Source of the DNA: JBMOKU01 sp049324315
GTDB lineage: Bacteria; Bacillota; Clostridia; Peptostreptococcales; Thermotaleaceae
DNA length: 64,000 bases
NCBI GenBank assembly: GCA_049324315.1
Contig: JBMOKU010000037.1
Span: 12,287 to 76,286, forward strand
Direction: 5' to 3'
Notes under the pieces: generated by a model
Database searches by the model: none
The model's input: only the letters and a program-made list of their open reading frames with translations
Told to the model about the DNA's origin: nothing
In this document: one piece after another, positions 33,845 to 42,587 of the stretch
Layout of the letters: each line of letters begins with the position of its first letter
Position numbering within the stretch: the first letter of the stretch is position 1
Made by a program: the position numbers and the translations under genes

Positions 33845-35188
33845 ATGAAAAATAATAAATTGAAACTTAACCCTGCTCAGATTATGGTACTTGGATTTGC
33901 AAGTGTGATTTTTTTTGGTGCCATTCTACTAAACCTGCCGATTGCTTCAAAAAATGGGGAAAGCATAGGGTTCATCAATGCGCTTTTTACGGCTACGTCT
34001 GCGGTATGTGTAACAGGATTAGTAGTCGTTGATACAGGTACATATTGGTCTGTCTTTGGTAAAACAGTGATATTAATTCTAATTCAAGTGGGTGGACTCG
34101 GATTCATGACCATGGCGACGCTTTTTTTCTTTCTTTTTGGAAAAAGAATTACACTCAGAGAAAGATTGGTTATGGCAGAAGCGTTTAATCAATTTAATAT
34201 ATCCGGTGTTGTTAGGCTTGCTCAATATGTCCTTATCGTTACCTTTACGATCGAGGGAATAGGGGCTTTTCTACTTTCGCTGAAGTTTATACCTATTTAT
34301 GGTAAAACCAAAGGTATTGCTTATGGGATTTTCCATGCTGTATCTGCTTTCTGTAATGCAGGGTTTGATTTAATTGGTGACTACAATAGTATGACGCCCT
34401 TTGTTGATGATGTCTTAGTGAATGTGGTTATTTGGGTGTTGATTGTTGTTGGGGGGCTTGGGTTTGCAGTCATAACGGATATCATTCAAAAAAGGAGATT
34501 TAACAGATTTTCCTTGCATTCGAAACTTGTACTTTACATATCTGGGATACTTATTTTAGTTGGTTTCATCAGTATTTTTATTTTAGAGTATAACAATCCT
34601 GAAACCATGGGAAGATTATCTTTGAAAGGAAAATTTTTAGCAGGGATGTTTCATGCCATTACCCCACGTACTGCAGGGTTTAATACGCTGGCTATGGATA
34701 AAATGGCGACTGCTTCAATATTTCTGACCATTGTACTGATGTTTATCGGAGGGTCCTCCGGATCTACGGCCGGAGGCGTGAAAACGACAACAGCTGGTGT
34801 GCTTCTTTGGACCATTATTTCCATTATTAAAGGTAAAGAAGACACAGAGGTTTTTCAAAAGAGGATACCGAGGGATATTGTTAATCGATCTTTAGCTGTC
34901 GTTGGAATTGCCATGACTTTGGTTATTTTTGTGACGATGATATTATCCATTACAGAACCTGAGTTTGAATTTATGGAAATTTTCTTTGAAGCTACTTCTG
35001 CTTTTGGAACGGTAGGGTTGTCTTTAGGTATAACACCAAAACTCAGTGCTATAAGTAAAGTTGTTATTTCTATTACGATGTTTGCAGGGAGAGTAGGTCC
35101 TTTAACGTTTGCACTGGCCTTGGCAAGACAGCAGCAGAAAAGGAAGGGGCTTATTAAATATCCTGAAGAAAAAGTGATTGTTGGATAA
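33845..35188 (+). CDS. Potassium uptake channel subunit, KtrB/TrkH family
   Basis: A membrane protein of about 447 residues with four repeated M1-P-M2 units. The four selectivity-loop segments are visible: SAVCVTGL, SAFCNAGFDLI, TPRTAGFNT and SAFGTVGLSLG, each with the filter glycine. It imports K+, probably with Na+ coupling, gated by the KtrA-type protein encoded next. The start is uncertain: ATG 33845 gives the usual family N-terminus, GTG 33824 is in frame, and an unusual AGGGGTGATC site lies between them. Confidence 0.9.
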   Translation: MKNNKLKLNPAQIMVLGFASVIFFGAILLNLPIASKNGESIGFINALFTATSAVCVTGLVVVDTGTYWSVFGKTVILILIQVGGLGFMTMATLFFFLFGKRITLRERLVMAEAFNQFNISGVVRLAQYVLIVTFTIEGIGAFLLSLKFIPIYGKTKGIAYGIFHAVSAFCNAGFDLIGDYNSMTPFVDDVLVNVVIWVLIVVGGLGFAVITDIIQKRRFNRFSLHSKLVLYISGILILVGFISIFILEYNNPETMGRLSLKGKFLAGMFHAITPRTAGFNTLAMDKMATASIFLTIVLMFIGGSSGSTAGGVKTTTAGVLLWTIISIIKGKEDTEVFQKRIPRDIVNRSLAVVGIAMTLVIFVTMILSITEPEFEFMEIFFEATSAFGTVGLSLGITPKLSAISKVVISITMFAGRVGPLTFALALARQQQKRKGLIKYPEEKVIVG

Positions 35189-35200
35189 AGGGGTGTTTTT

Positions 35201-35851
35201 ATGAAACAATTTGTTGTAATCGGATGCGGTAGATTTGGATCCAGTGTTGCCAGAACACTTTATGGACTAGGGTATGATGTCCTTGCCATTGATAGAAATG
35301 AAGACGTCATTCAAGATATTGCAGATTCGGTTACCCATGCTGTACAAGCAGATGCAACAGATGAAGCATCAATTAAATCTTTAGGTTTAAGAAATTTTGA
35401 TGTTGCTGTGATCACCATTGGCTCAGATATTCAATCATCCATATTGATTTCTCTGATCGTTAAGGAATTAGGTGTTAAGTACGTGGTGTCTAAGGCACAA
35501 AATGAGCTGCATGCTAAAGTGCTTTATAAAATCGGAGCTGATCGCGTGGTATTTCCGGAAAGAGACATGGGTGTACGGGTTGCCCATAATCTTGTTTCTT
35601 CCAACATCTTAGACTATATCGAATTGGCACCTGATTATAGCATTGTAGAAATAACTTCTCTAAAAGAATGGGAAGGAAAAAGTCTTTTAGATATAAATAT
35701 GAGGGGGAAATATGGTATCAATGTTATGGCCATTAAACATGGTTCTGACATCAATATTTCTCCCAGTGCAGTAGATATTATTCGCAAAGACGATGTTTTG
35801 GTGGTCATTGGCCATAATGACGATTTGCAAAAACTTGAGAAAAGAGCGTAG
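35201..35851 (+). CDS. KtrA/TrkA-type potassium channel regulatory protein
   Basis: A 216-residue cytosolic RCK protein. The N-terminal Rossmann domain has the nucleotide motif VIGCGRFGSSVARTL (about 5-19) and an acidic residue after the second strand (AIDRNED). The C-terminal TrkA_C domain (about 135-216, ending 'KDDVLVVIGHNDDL') binds ligands such as cyclic di-AMP in relatives. It forms a ring that gates the KtrB-type subunit encoded 12 bases upstream. Confidence 0.92.
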   Translation: MKQFVVIGCGRFGSSVARTLYGLGYDVLAIDRNEDVIQDIADSVTHAVQADATDEASIKSLGLRNFDVAVITIGSDIQSSILISLIVKELGVKYVVSKAQNELHAKVLYKIGADRVVFPERDMGVRVAHNLVSSNILDYIELAPDYSIVEITSLKEWEGKSLLDINMRGKYGINVMAIKHGSDINISPSAVDIIRKDDVLVVIGHNDDLQKLEKRA

Positions 35852-35871
35852 GGTAAGAGGTGAAACCCTTG

Positions 35872-36690
35872 ATGATTGAGATTTTTTCTGACGACAATCC
35901 TATAATTAAGCATGTCAAGCAGCTTTCTTTGAAAAAATATCGAGAAAGAAACAAGGAATACATTATTGAAGGTGTCCGTACAGTAAGGGACGCATACATA
36001 AACAGAAAGCCAATGGTGGCTGTATTGTATTGCGATCATTTGAAAAATACTGCCGGTGGAGAAGACTTACTGCGGGATTTGGAAAAGACGGATATAAAGA
36101 TTTATAAAGTCAAGGATAAGACCTTTAAAGAATTGTCTGATACCGAAAATCCTCAAGGTATTATGGCGATTATGACTTTTGAAAGCCGTGAGTTGGACGA
36201 CGTATTAAGGAAAGAAAAGGGTTTTTATGTAGTTTTAGACAGAGTACAAGATCCGGGGAATATGGGTACGATTATTCGTACAGCAGATGCTGCTGGGGCT
36301 GATGCCGTATTCTTGACAAAAGGGTGTGTCGATGTATATAATATGAAGACCATCCGGGCTACGATGGGTTCCATTTTTCATTTGCCTGTTATTCACATAG
36401 ATGACATGGAGGCAGCTATAAAGCAATTGAAGCAAACGAATGTTCAGCTCATTGCTGCTACCTTAGAAACGGAAAATTATCATTACGATATACAATACGG
36501 GGAAAAAGTAGCCATTGTTATCGGGAATGAGGCAAATGGTATATCTCCCCTAATTATAGAGGCTGCAGATCATAAGGTTAAAATACCAATTATGGGAGAA
36601 GCAGAGTCCCTAAATGCTTCTATAGCTGGTGCAATCTTAATGTATGAGGTAATTCGACAAAAAAAGACGTTTTGTCGAAAAAGAGTCTGA
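35872..36690 (+). CDS. TrmH/SpoU-family RNA 2'-O-methyltransferase (YsgA-like)
   Basis: A protein of about 272 residues. An N-terminal SpoU substrate-binding domain is followed by the SPOUT knot with 'VLDRVQDPGNMGTIIRTADAAGADAVFL' (motif I), 'IVIGNEANGISPLI' (motif II) and 'IPIMGEAESLNASIAGAILMYE' (motif III). It probably methylates a ribose in rRNA. AAGAGGTG lies before TTG 35869 and ATG 35872. In Bacillus the relative ysgA is upstream of pheST, as here. The exact rRNA target is unknown. Confidence 0.88.
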   Translation: MIEIFSDDNPIIKHVKQLSLKKYRERNKEYIIEGVRTVRDAYINRKPMVAVLYCDHLKNTAGGEDLLRDLEKTDIKIYKVKDKTFKELSDTENPQGIMAIMTFESRELDDVLRKEKGFYVVLDRVQDPGNMGTIIRTADAAGADAVFLTKGCVDVYNMKTIRATMGSIFHLPVIHIDDMEAAIKQLKQTNVQLIAATLETENYHYDIQYGEKVAIVIGNEANGISPLIIEAADHKVKIPIMGEAESLNASIAGAILMYEVIRQKKTFCRKRV

Positions 36691-36729
36691 AAATTCTAAA
36701 ACAAATGCGTAATTCCGTATCTATATTTC

Positions 36730-36758
36730 TTGTAAACCTCTTTTTGGTGTGCTATAAT
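36730..36758 (+). promoter_or_regulatory. Promoter ahead of yqzL
   Basis: TTGTAA (36730-36735), 17-base spacer, TATAAT (36753-36758). Confidence 0.65.
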
Positions 36759-36796
36759 GTAAATAAAATAAGCCATTGAAAAGGGGTGCGGGCAAT

Positions 36797-36889
36797 ATGT
36801 TTCCAACTGCAGAGCTTTTTTGGAAGATTTTTATGTTAACCGGAAATATTGATGCCTATTTAGTTTATAGAGAATTATTGGCTGGATAA
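36797..36889 (+). CDS. YqzL-family mini-protein
   Basis: A 30-codon gene. ATG 36797 has AAGGGGTG eight bases ahead and its own promoter. The product contains LFWKIFMLTGNIDAYLVYRE, which strongly resembles the YqzL family of Firmicutes (pattern W-K-x-F-x-x-T-G-N-I-D-x-Y-L). Function is unknown. It lies between the SpoU methylase gene and the pheS T-box. A gene this small is easily missed in automatic annotation. Confidence 0.8.
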   Translation: MFPTAELFWKIFMLTGNIDAYLVYRELLAG

Positions 36890-36916
36890 TAAAATCATAT
36901 AGGGATCAGTTATGAT

Positions 36917-37139
36917 AGAGAGAGTAGGATGTCTGCAACTTACAGAGAAGAAATGTCAGAGGCTGAGAGCATTTCAAAGTTAGAAATATCTGAAGTTCAC
37001 TCTTGAACTATAGGATTGAAATCGTAGTAAGTTCTATCGGTAGACGCCGTTATGTCGAATGAGTGGTTGTTCATTGAGTCAACTATTAGGGTGGTACCGC
37101 GGAGAAGTCTTCGTCCCTTACGGGATGGGGATTTTTTTT
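36917..37139 (+). promoter_or_regulatory. T-box leader (phenylalanine) controlling pheST
   Basis: T-box sequence AGGGTGGTACCGCGG is at about 37088-37102, with the terminator stem and an eight-T run ending at 37139. Stem I contains the AGAGAGTAGG and GGCTGAGAGC blocks, and the specifier region is TGAAGTTCACTC, reading TTC (Phe). The UGGU bulge can pair with the ACCA end of tRNA-Phe found at 19829. No strong promoter was seen directly upstream, so it may be read from the yqzL promoter. Confidence 0.93.
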
Positions 37140-37313
37140 ATGTCTATTTATTAATCCGTAAAAAACATGACGGATGAATTGACTATCTTTGCTTATATTT
37201 GAGCAACATAAATAGATGCGGCAAGGATAGTGGAAGATATGGTTGGAAAGCTTTTAACAGCTTATACTATACATATTTATTATGATGGAATTTTGGGAAA
37301 GGAGAAATGAATC

Positions 37314-38333
37314 ATGAAAGACAAGTTAGAACAAATTCGCAGTTCTGCCCAGGTGGAAATTGCTGCTGCTCAGTCTATGCAGGAATTGGAGCAAATCAGG
37401 ATCAAATATCTTGGAAAGAAAGGCGAACTTACCAGTGTACTGAGAGGAATGGGTGAGCTTTCATCAGAAGAAAGACCTTTGGTAGGCAAGATAGCCAATG
37501 AGGTGCGAGAGGCTATTGAAGATATGCTTACGGGTTCCATTCAGAATGTGAAAAACCGCGAAAAAAATGCAAGGCTGGCGATGGAAACCATTGATGTAAC
37601 GATGCCAGGAAAATGCAGTGTTGTTGGGAACAGACATCCGCTGACTTTAGTTTTAGATGAAATCAAGGATATCTTTTTGGGAATGGGATTTAAAATTGCA
37701 GAAGGTCCGGAGGTAGAACGGGTGCATTATAACTTTGATGCCCTTAATGTACCGAAAAACCATCCTGCAAGGGATATCACCGATACATTTTATATCAGTG
37801 ATGATATTCTTTTAAGAACGCAAACTTCTCCTGTTCAGATCCGGACAATGGAGAAGAGTAAACCGCCCATTAGAATTATATCTCCGGGAAGATGTTTCCG
37901 TTCAGATACGCCGGATGCCACACACTCCCCGATGTTCCACCAGGTGGAGGGCTTGGTGGTAGATAAAAATATCACATTGGGAGATTTAAAGGGTACCCTT
38001 GATACTTTTGCTAAGCGTTTGTTTGGTATTGGAACAAAAACAAAGTTTAGACCCCATCATTTCCCTTTTACGGAGCCAAGTGCGGAAATGGATGTGACTT
38101 GTTTCAAATGTCAAGGGAATGGATGTAGGATGTGTGGTGGCAGCGGATGGATTGAAATACTGGGTTCTGGTATGGTACATCCCAATGTATTGAAAATATG
38201 TGGCATTGATCCCGAAGAATATAGTGGTTTCGCTTTCGGGATGGGGCTGGATCGTATTACCATGTTAAAATACGAAATTGATGATATACGACTGCTCTTT
38301 GAAAATGATATGAGATTCATTAAGCAGTTCTAG
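37314..38333 (+). CDS. pheS: Phenylalanine-tRNA ligase alpha subunit
   Basis: A 339-residue catalytic subunit of the alpha2-beta2 enzyme. The N-terminal coiled coil (about 1-85) binds tRNA. Class II motifs follow: 'HPARDITDTFYIS' (motif 1-2 region), 'SPGRCFRSDTPDATHSPMFHQVEG' and the motif 3 'GFAFGMGLDRITMLKY'. A clostridial-type Cys cluster CFKCQGNGCRMC (about 263-274) is present. GGAGAAATG precedes the start. It follows the Phe T-box. Confidence 0.97.
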   Translation: MKDKLEQIRSSAQVEIAAAQSMQELEQIRIKYLGKKGELTSVLRGMGELSSEERPLVGKIANEVREAIEDMLTGSIQNVKNREKNARLAMETIDVTMPGKCSVVGNRHPLTLVLDEIKDIFLGMGFKIAEGPEVERVHYNFDALNVPKNHPARDITDTFYISDDILLRTQTSPVQIRTMEKSKPPIRIISPGRCFRSDTPDATHSPMFHQVEGLVVDKNITLGDLKGTLDTFAKRLFGIGTKTKFRPHHFPFTEPSAEMDVTCFKCQGNGCRMCGGSGWIEILGSGMVHPNVLKICGIDPEEYSGFAFGMGLDRITMLKYEIDDIRLLFENDMRFIKQF

Positions 38334-38361
38334 TCATAGAAGATTTAAAGGAGGTATAAAC

Positions 38362-40758
38362 ATGTTTGTTCCATTGAAATGGTTAAAAGAATATGTAGAA
38401 ATAGATGATATTGCATTAATGGATTTTGTAGATAGTCTTGTGATGTCCGGTTCTAAAGTAGAAGCGGTGGAGACCTTAGGTGAAGAAATCGAGAAAGTAG
38501 TTGTAGGAAAAATCTTGAAAAAGGAAAAACATCCTGAAGCAGATAAACTTTGGATAACCCAGATAGATGTTGGTGGTGAGATAGTACAGATTGTCACCGG
38601 TGCCCAAAATATTGAAGAAGGCCAGTTCGTTCCTGTGGTCTTATCAGGTGGAAGGCTTCCGGGAGGGGTCAAAATCAAAAAGGGGAAACTTAGAGGGCAG
38701 GAATCAAACGGTATGCTCTGTTCTGCAAAGGAATTGGGAGTACCTGATAAAGCAATTCCAATTCATCAAAAGGACGGTATTTATATATTGGATCAAGAAT
38801 ATCCTTTAGGTATGGATATTAGGGATGCCATTGGCATAAAGGGGCATATTGTTGAGTTTGAAATAACACCGAATAGACCGGACTGCTTAAGTATGCTGGG
38901 GATAGCAAGAGAAACTGCAGCAACCTTTCAGCGGACAGTAAAATATCCTAAAGCAGAAGTAAAGGTTGAGGCAGACGATGTGAAAGATTATGCATCTGTA
39001 GAAATTGCTGATGTGGATTTATGTAAACGATATGTGGCCAGAGTGATTAAAGATGTTACCATCAAAGAGTCTCCGGAATGGCTGCAAAGAAGGCTTATAG
39101 AGGCAGGCGTCAGGCCGATTAATAATATTGTTGATATCACAAACTACGTCATGTTGGAATATGGGCAGCCTCTTCATGCTTTCGACATCAACATGATCTC
39201 CGGAAAACAAATTATTGTAAAAAGAGCAGATGATGACGAAGCTTTCACGACACTTGATGGCGTGAAAAGAAAACTCAGCAGCAGCATGCTGACCATTCGG
39301 GATGGAGAGAGAACAGTTGCCCTTGCTGGTGTTATGGGCGGAGAGAATTCAGAGGTTTCAAAAGAGACAAAGACCATACTGTTAGAGTCAGCTAATTTTG
39401 AAAAGGATAATATCCGAATGACATCCAAACAATTGGGATTAAGGACAGAAGCATCTTCAAGATTTGAAAAAGGGATTGACCCCAATATTTGTTTAACTGC
39501 TGCCAATCGTGTTTGTGAACTGGTGGAAGAACTGGGCATAGGAACCATTGTGAAAGGCGTCATTGACGTTTACCCAACAAAAGTCGAACCGACTGTTATT
39601 GAAGTAAGACCAGGACGAATGAATCAGCTGTTGGGGACCGATCTTTCTACAAATGAAATGAAAGATATTTTAGAAAGATTGGAAATGCATGTTGAATGCA
39701 GAGACCAGCGTTTGGTTGTAGAAGTACCTACCTTCAGGCTGGATGTACAGGAAGAGATTGATGTTGTTGAAGAAATTGGAAGGATTTATGGATTTAACAA
39801 CATACAGAATACGACGCCAAAGGGTAACACACAAGGAGCTAAAACAAATGGACAAATCATTGAGGATCATGCTAAAACAGTTCTAAATGCTCTAGGTGTT
39901 AATGAAATTCAAACCTATTCATTTATTGGACCTAAGTCTTTTGATATGCTTGGATTTTCAGAAAACAGTTTCATGAGAAATGTCGTGAAAGTGTTGAATC
40001 CCCTAGGGGAAGAAAACAGCATTATGCGAACGACCTTGATGGGTAACATGCTTGAAGTTCTGTCAAGAAATTACAATCGCAATGTAGAACGCTGTACGGC
40101 GTTTGAAATAGGAAATATATTCATTCCAAGAAATGATGCGAAGAATGAACTTCCCATTGAGAAGAAAATGTTGACGCTAGGGATGTACGGAGAAGATGTA
40201 GATTTCTATGCACTAAAAGGGATCGTTGATGGTCTGCTAAGGAAAATGGGTATAGAAAGCTGCCAGTATCTGCCTGAAAGGAATCACCAGACATTCCATC
40301 CAGGCAGATGCGCTACCATTGTCTATGGAAATCATATTATTGGCACCATTGGAGAAGTTCATCCGGATGTTGCAGAAAATTTCGATGTGGATACACGCTG
40401 TTATCTTGGAGAATTAGATTTTAATCTCATGATGCAAATCACGAGACTAGATAGTATTTACAAACCACTGCCTAAATACCCTGCTATCACAAGAGATATT
40501 GCCATGGTAGTAAAGGATGAGATATACGTTAAGCAGATAGAAGACATTATCTGGGACAACGGTGGAAGCATACTGCAAGGTGTAAAACTGTTTGATGTCT
40601 ACAAAGGCAAGCAAATAGCTCAGGGATATAAGAGCGTGGCGTATTCCTTAACCTATAGAGCTGAGGACAGAACACTAACTGATGAAGAAGTATCAAAGGT
40701 TCACCAAAAAATCGTAGAGAACTTAGGCCAAAAACTGGATGCACAGCTGAGAGAATAA
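38362..40758 (+). CDS. pheT: Phenylalanine-tRNA ligase beta subunit
   Basis: A 798-residue structural and editing subunit. Domains in order: tRNA-binding OB fold (about 40-150, 'VVGKILKKEKHPEADKLWITQIDVG'), B3/4 editing domain (about 210-380), B5 (about 400-475), a catalytic-like domain, and the C-terminal ferredoxin-fold anticodon-binding domain (about 705-798, 'YPAITRDIAMVV'). AAGGAGG precedes the ATG, 28 bases after pheS. A perfect hairpin terminator follows. Confidence 0.97.
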   Translation: MFVPLKWLKEYVEIDDIALMDFVDSLVMSGSKVEAVETLGEEIEKVVVGKILKKEKHPEADKLWITQIDVGGEIVQIVTGAQNIEEGQFVPVVLSGGRLPGGVKIKKGKLRGQESNGMLCSAKELGVPDKAIPIHQKDGIYILDQEYPLGMDIRDAIGIKGHIVEFEITPNRPDCLSMLGIARETAATFQRTVKYPKAEVKVEADDVKDYASVEIADVDLCKRYVARVIKDVTIKESPEWLQRRLIEAGVRPINNIVDITNYVMLEYGQPLHAFDINMISGKQIIVKRADDDEAFTTLDGVKRKLSSSMLTIRDGERTVALAGVMGGENSEVSKETKTILLESANFEKDNIRMTSKQLGLRTEASSRFEKGIDPNICLTAANRVCELVEELGIGTIVKGVIDVYPTKVEPTVIEVRPGRMNQLLGTDLSTNEMKDILERLEMHVECRDQRLVVEVPTFRLDVQEEIDVVEEIGRIYGFNNIQNTTPKGNTQGAKTNGQIIEDHAKTVLNALGVNEIQTYSFIGPKSFDMLGFSENSFMRNVVKVLNPLGEENSIMRTTLMGNMLEVLSRNYNRNVERCTAFEIGNIFIPRNDAKNELPIEKKMLTLGMYGEDVDFYALKGIVDGLLRKMGIESCQYLPERNHQTFHPGRCATIVYGNHIIGTIGEVHPDVAENFDVDTRCYLGELDFNLMMQITRLDSIYKPLPKYPAITRDIAMVVKDEIYVKQIEDIIWDNGGSILQGVKLFDVYKGKQIAQGYKSVAYSLTYRAEDRTLTDEEVSKVHQKIVENLGQKLDAQLRE

Positions 40759-40760
40759 TT

Positions 40761-40790
40761 AAAAACTGGCAGAAATTTCTGCCAGTTTTT
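40761..40790 (+). terminator. Terminator of pheST
   Basis: A perfect 15+15 palindrome (AAAAACTGGCAGAAA and complement) ending in TTTTTT. Confidence 0.92.
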
Positions 40791-40942
40791 TACACTGAAA
40801 AAATCACATATAATATAAAGAGGAGTTTTTCATATCAATAAAGAATTTTAAAAATATAAATGGACGTTTGCTAAATGATGAATATCAAAAAATTGCTATG
40901 AGACTTTTTCATATCTAGGATCCATTGAAAGGAAGGGTTTTT

Positions 40943-41662
40943 ATGATGAATTATTTACTCACGGTTTTTTTGATAGGCTTTGTAATCTTTTTTCACGAAC
41001 TTGGGCATTTTATAGCAGCTAAATATGCAAAGATTCCCATTAAGATCTTTTCCATTGGTTTCGGACCAAAGCTGTGGTCTGTAACAAAGGGAATAACCGA
41101 GTATAGAATTTCATTGATTCCTATTGGCGGATATGTACTACCTGATATAGAAGATGAAAGGGAGTTTTTTGATCTTCCTGTCATGTCCAGACTGATTATG
41201 TCTGCTGGTGGACCTTTGGCAAGCTTCTTATTACCGACAATATGCTTTTCTGTGCTTTTGACCTATAATTATGGATTTTCAGTAGCGTATTTGATTATTC
41301 AGCCAATACAGCAGGTCTATATGATCGCTATGAACATGTTGACTTCGATACCAAAATTATTTTCGCATACAGGGCAATTATCGGGCGTCGTTGGCATTGT
41401 AGCCCAGGGAAGCAGTTTTATAAAAAATGACTTGACACGTACCATTCAATTTATTGCTTTATTAAGCTTAAATCTGGGCGTTTTAAATCTAATGCCTATA
41501 CCTGTTCTGGACGGCGGAAAGATGATATTGTATTTACTGGAAAAAATACATCCCAAATTCCTTCGTCTTCACTATCCCCTTGTTGTGGTAGGGTGGGTGT
41601 TTGTATTGGGGCTTATGATCTATGTCACAGCCCTGGATATAACAAGAATACTGATTGTATAA
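40943..41662 (+). CDS. M50 site-2-type intramembrane metalloprotease, without PDZ domain
   Basis: A 239-residue membrane protease. The zinc motif HELGH is in the first membrane segment (about residue 19-23), and the third ligand is in LMPIPVLDGGK (about 192-202). 'SIGFGPKLW' and 'RISLIPIGGYV' are the usual S2P strands after the first helix. There is no PDZ domain between the membrane halves, in contrast to RseP/RasP (about 420). It is thus closer to the minimal S2P or SpoIVFB-like types. ATG 40943 has AAAGGAAGG ahead. Its substrate is unknown; a sporulation role is possible. Confidence 0.85.
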   Translation: MMNYLLTVFLIGFVIFFHELGHFIAAKYAKIPIKIFSIGFGPKLWSVTKGITEYRISLIPIGGYVLPDIEDEREFFDLPVMSRLIMSAGGPLASFLLPTICFSVLLTYNYGFSVAYLIIQPIQQVYMIAMNMLTSIPKLFSHTGQLSGVVGIVAQGSSFIKNDLTRTIQFIALLSLNLGVLNLMPIPVLDGGKMILYLLEKIHPKFLRLHYPLVVVGWVFVLGLMIYVTALDITRILIV

Positions 41663-41710
41663 GCTATCCATTTAAAAATTGTCTATGATAGAATTAGGAA
41701 GAGATCGTAG

Positions 41711-41770
41711 AATACTGCCTTATATATATTTGCAAATTTTGGAGTTTCATATATAGAGGTAGTATTTTTA
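41711..41770 (+). terminator. Long terminator-like hairpin after the S2P gene
   Basis: AATACTGCCTTATATATAT pairs with ATATATAGAGGTAGTATT and is followed by TTTTTA. Two more small hairpins (TTCTTGA/TCAAGAA at 41822-41844; AGGAAAAAA/TTTTTTTCCT at 41848-41873) fill the rest of the spacer before zapA. Confidence 0.6.
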
Positions 41771-41925
41771 CTCTCCAGCAATTATAATATTAGTAGAATA
41801 GAAATACGTGAAATTTAGGACTTCTTGAGGATTTTTGTCAAGAACTAGGAAAAAAGAAGGAGTTTTTTTTCCTTTCAAGAATTGTAAACAATATGAACCC
41901 CACTTATGAAAAGGGAGCGGTATTG

Positions 41926-42501
41926 ATGAGTAATCGAAATAAAGTCGATGTAAAAATATATGGACAAGAATATACCATGGTCAGCTGCGAGTCGCGGGAA
42001 TATATGCAAAAAGTGGCCAATCATGTAGACGATAAAATGAAAGAGATTGCAAAAAAAAGTAAGGTTTTAAGTACTTCGATGATTGCTGTGTTAACAAGTT
42101 TAAATATAGCTGATGAGGTATTTAAAGCAAAACAAAAAATTGAAGAGTTGGAAAACGAATTAATTAAACCATTAAAAGAATTAGAGGAAGCAAAAAGCCA
42201 GTTGGCTGCTTCTACTTCACTGTTATCTGCAAAAGATCAAGAGATAAGAGAATTTGAGGAAATGCTGGAAGAAGAAAAACAGAATACATTGGAGTCCGGA
42301 ACGGCTTTCGAGCAGCTGCTTGAAGAAATGGAACGACTGAAATTGGAACTCATGGAGAAGAATAAAGAATTAGAGAATGTAAAAAAGGAAAATGAAGACT
42401 TACATAATAAAGTTTTTGATAATCAGATGAAGTATGTACAAGCTCGAAAGGAACTGGATAATTTCATAGAAACTTTTGATACAAATAAAAAGATTAAATA
42501 A
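41926..42501 (+). CDS. zapA: ZapA-like cell division protein with a long coiled-coil tail
   Basis: A 191-residue protein. The N-terminal 85 residues are ZapA-like ('VDVKIYGQEYTMVSCESREYMQKVANHVDDKM' then 'IAVLTSLNIADEVFKAK'). ZapA bundles FtsZ at the division ring. The remaining 100 residues are a continuous heptad-rich coiled coil full of Glu and Lys, absent from the roughly 85-residue Bacillus protein. ATG 41926 has AAGGGAG ahead. Order zapA before mutS2 agrees with other Firmicutes. Confidence 0.88.
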   Translation: MSNRNKVDVKIYGQEYTMVSCESREYMQKVANHVDDKMKEIAKKSKVLSTSMIAVLTSLNIADEVFKAKQKIEELENELIKPLKELEEAKSQLAASTSLLSAKDQEIREFEEMLEEEKQNTLESGTAFEQLLEEMERLKLELMEKNKELENVKKENEDLHNKVFDNQMKYVQARKELDNFIETFDTNKKIK

Positions 42502-42522
42502 TGATTCAACATGGTTACATGT

Positions 42523-42553
42523 AAGTAGTGATATAATAATATTACTACTTTTT
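42523..42553 (+). terminator. Terminator after zapA
   Basis: AAGTAGT pairs with ACTACTT (further AT pairs inside), followed by TTTTTATTTT. Confidence 0.75.
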
Positions 42554-42587
42554 ATTTTGCTGAGGAAATTAAACAGGAGATGATAGG

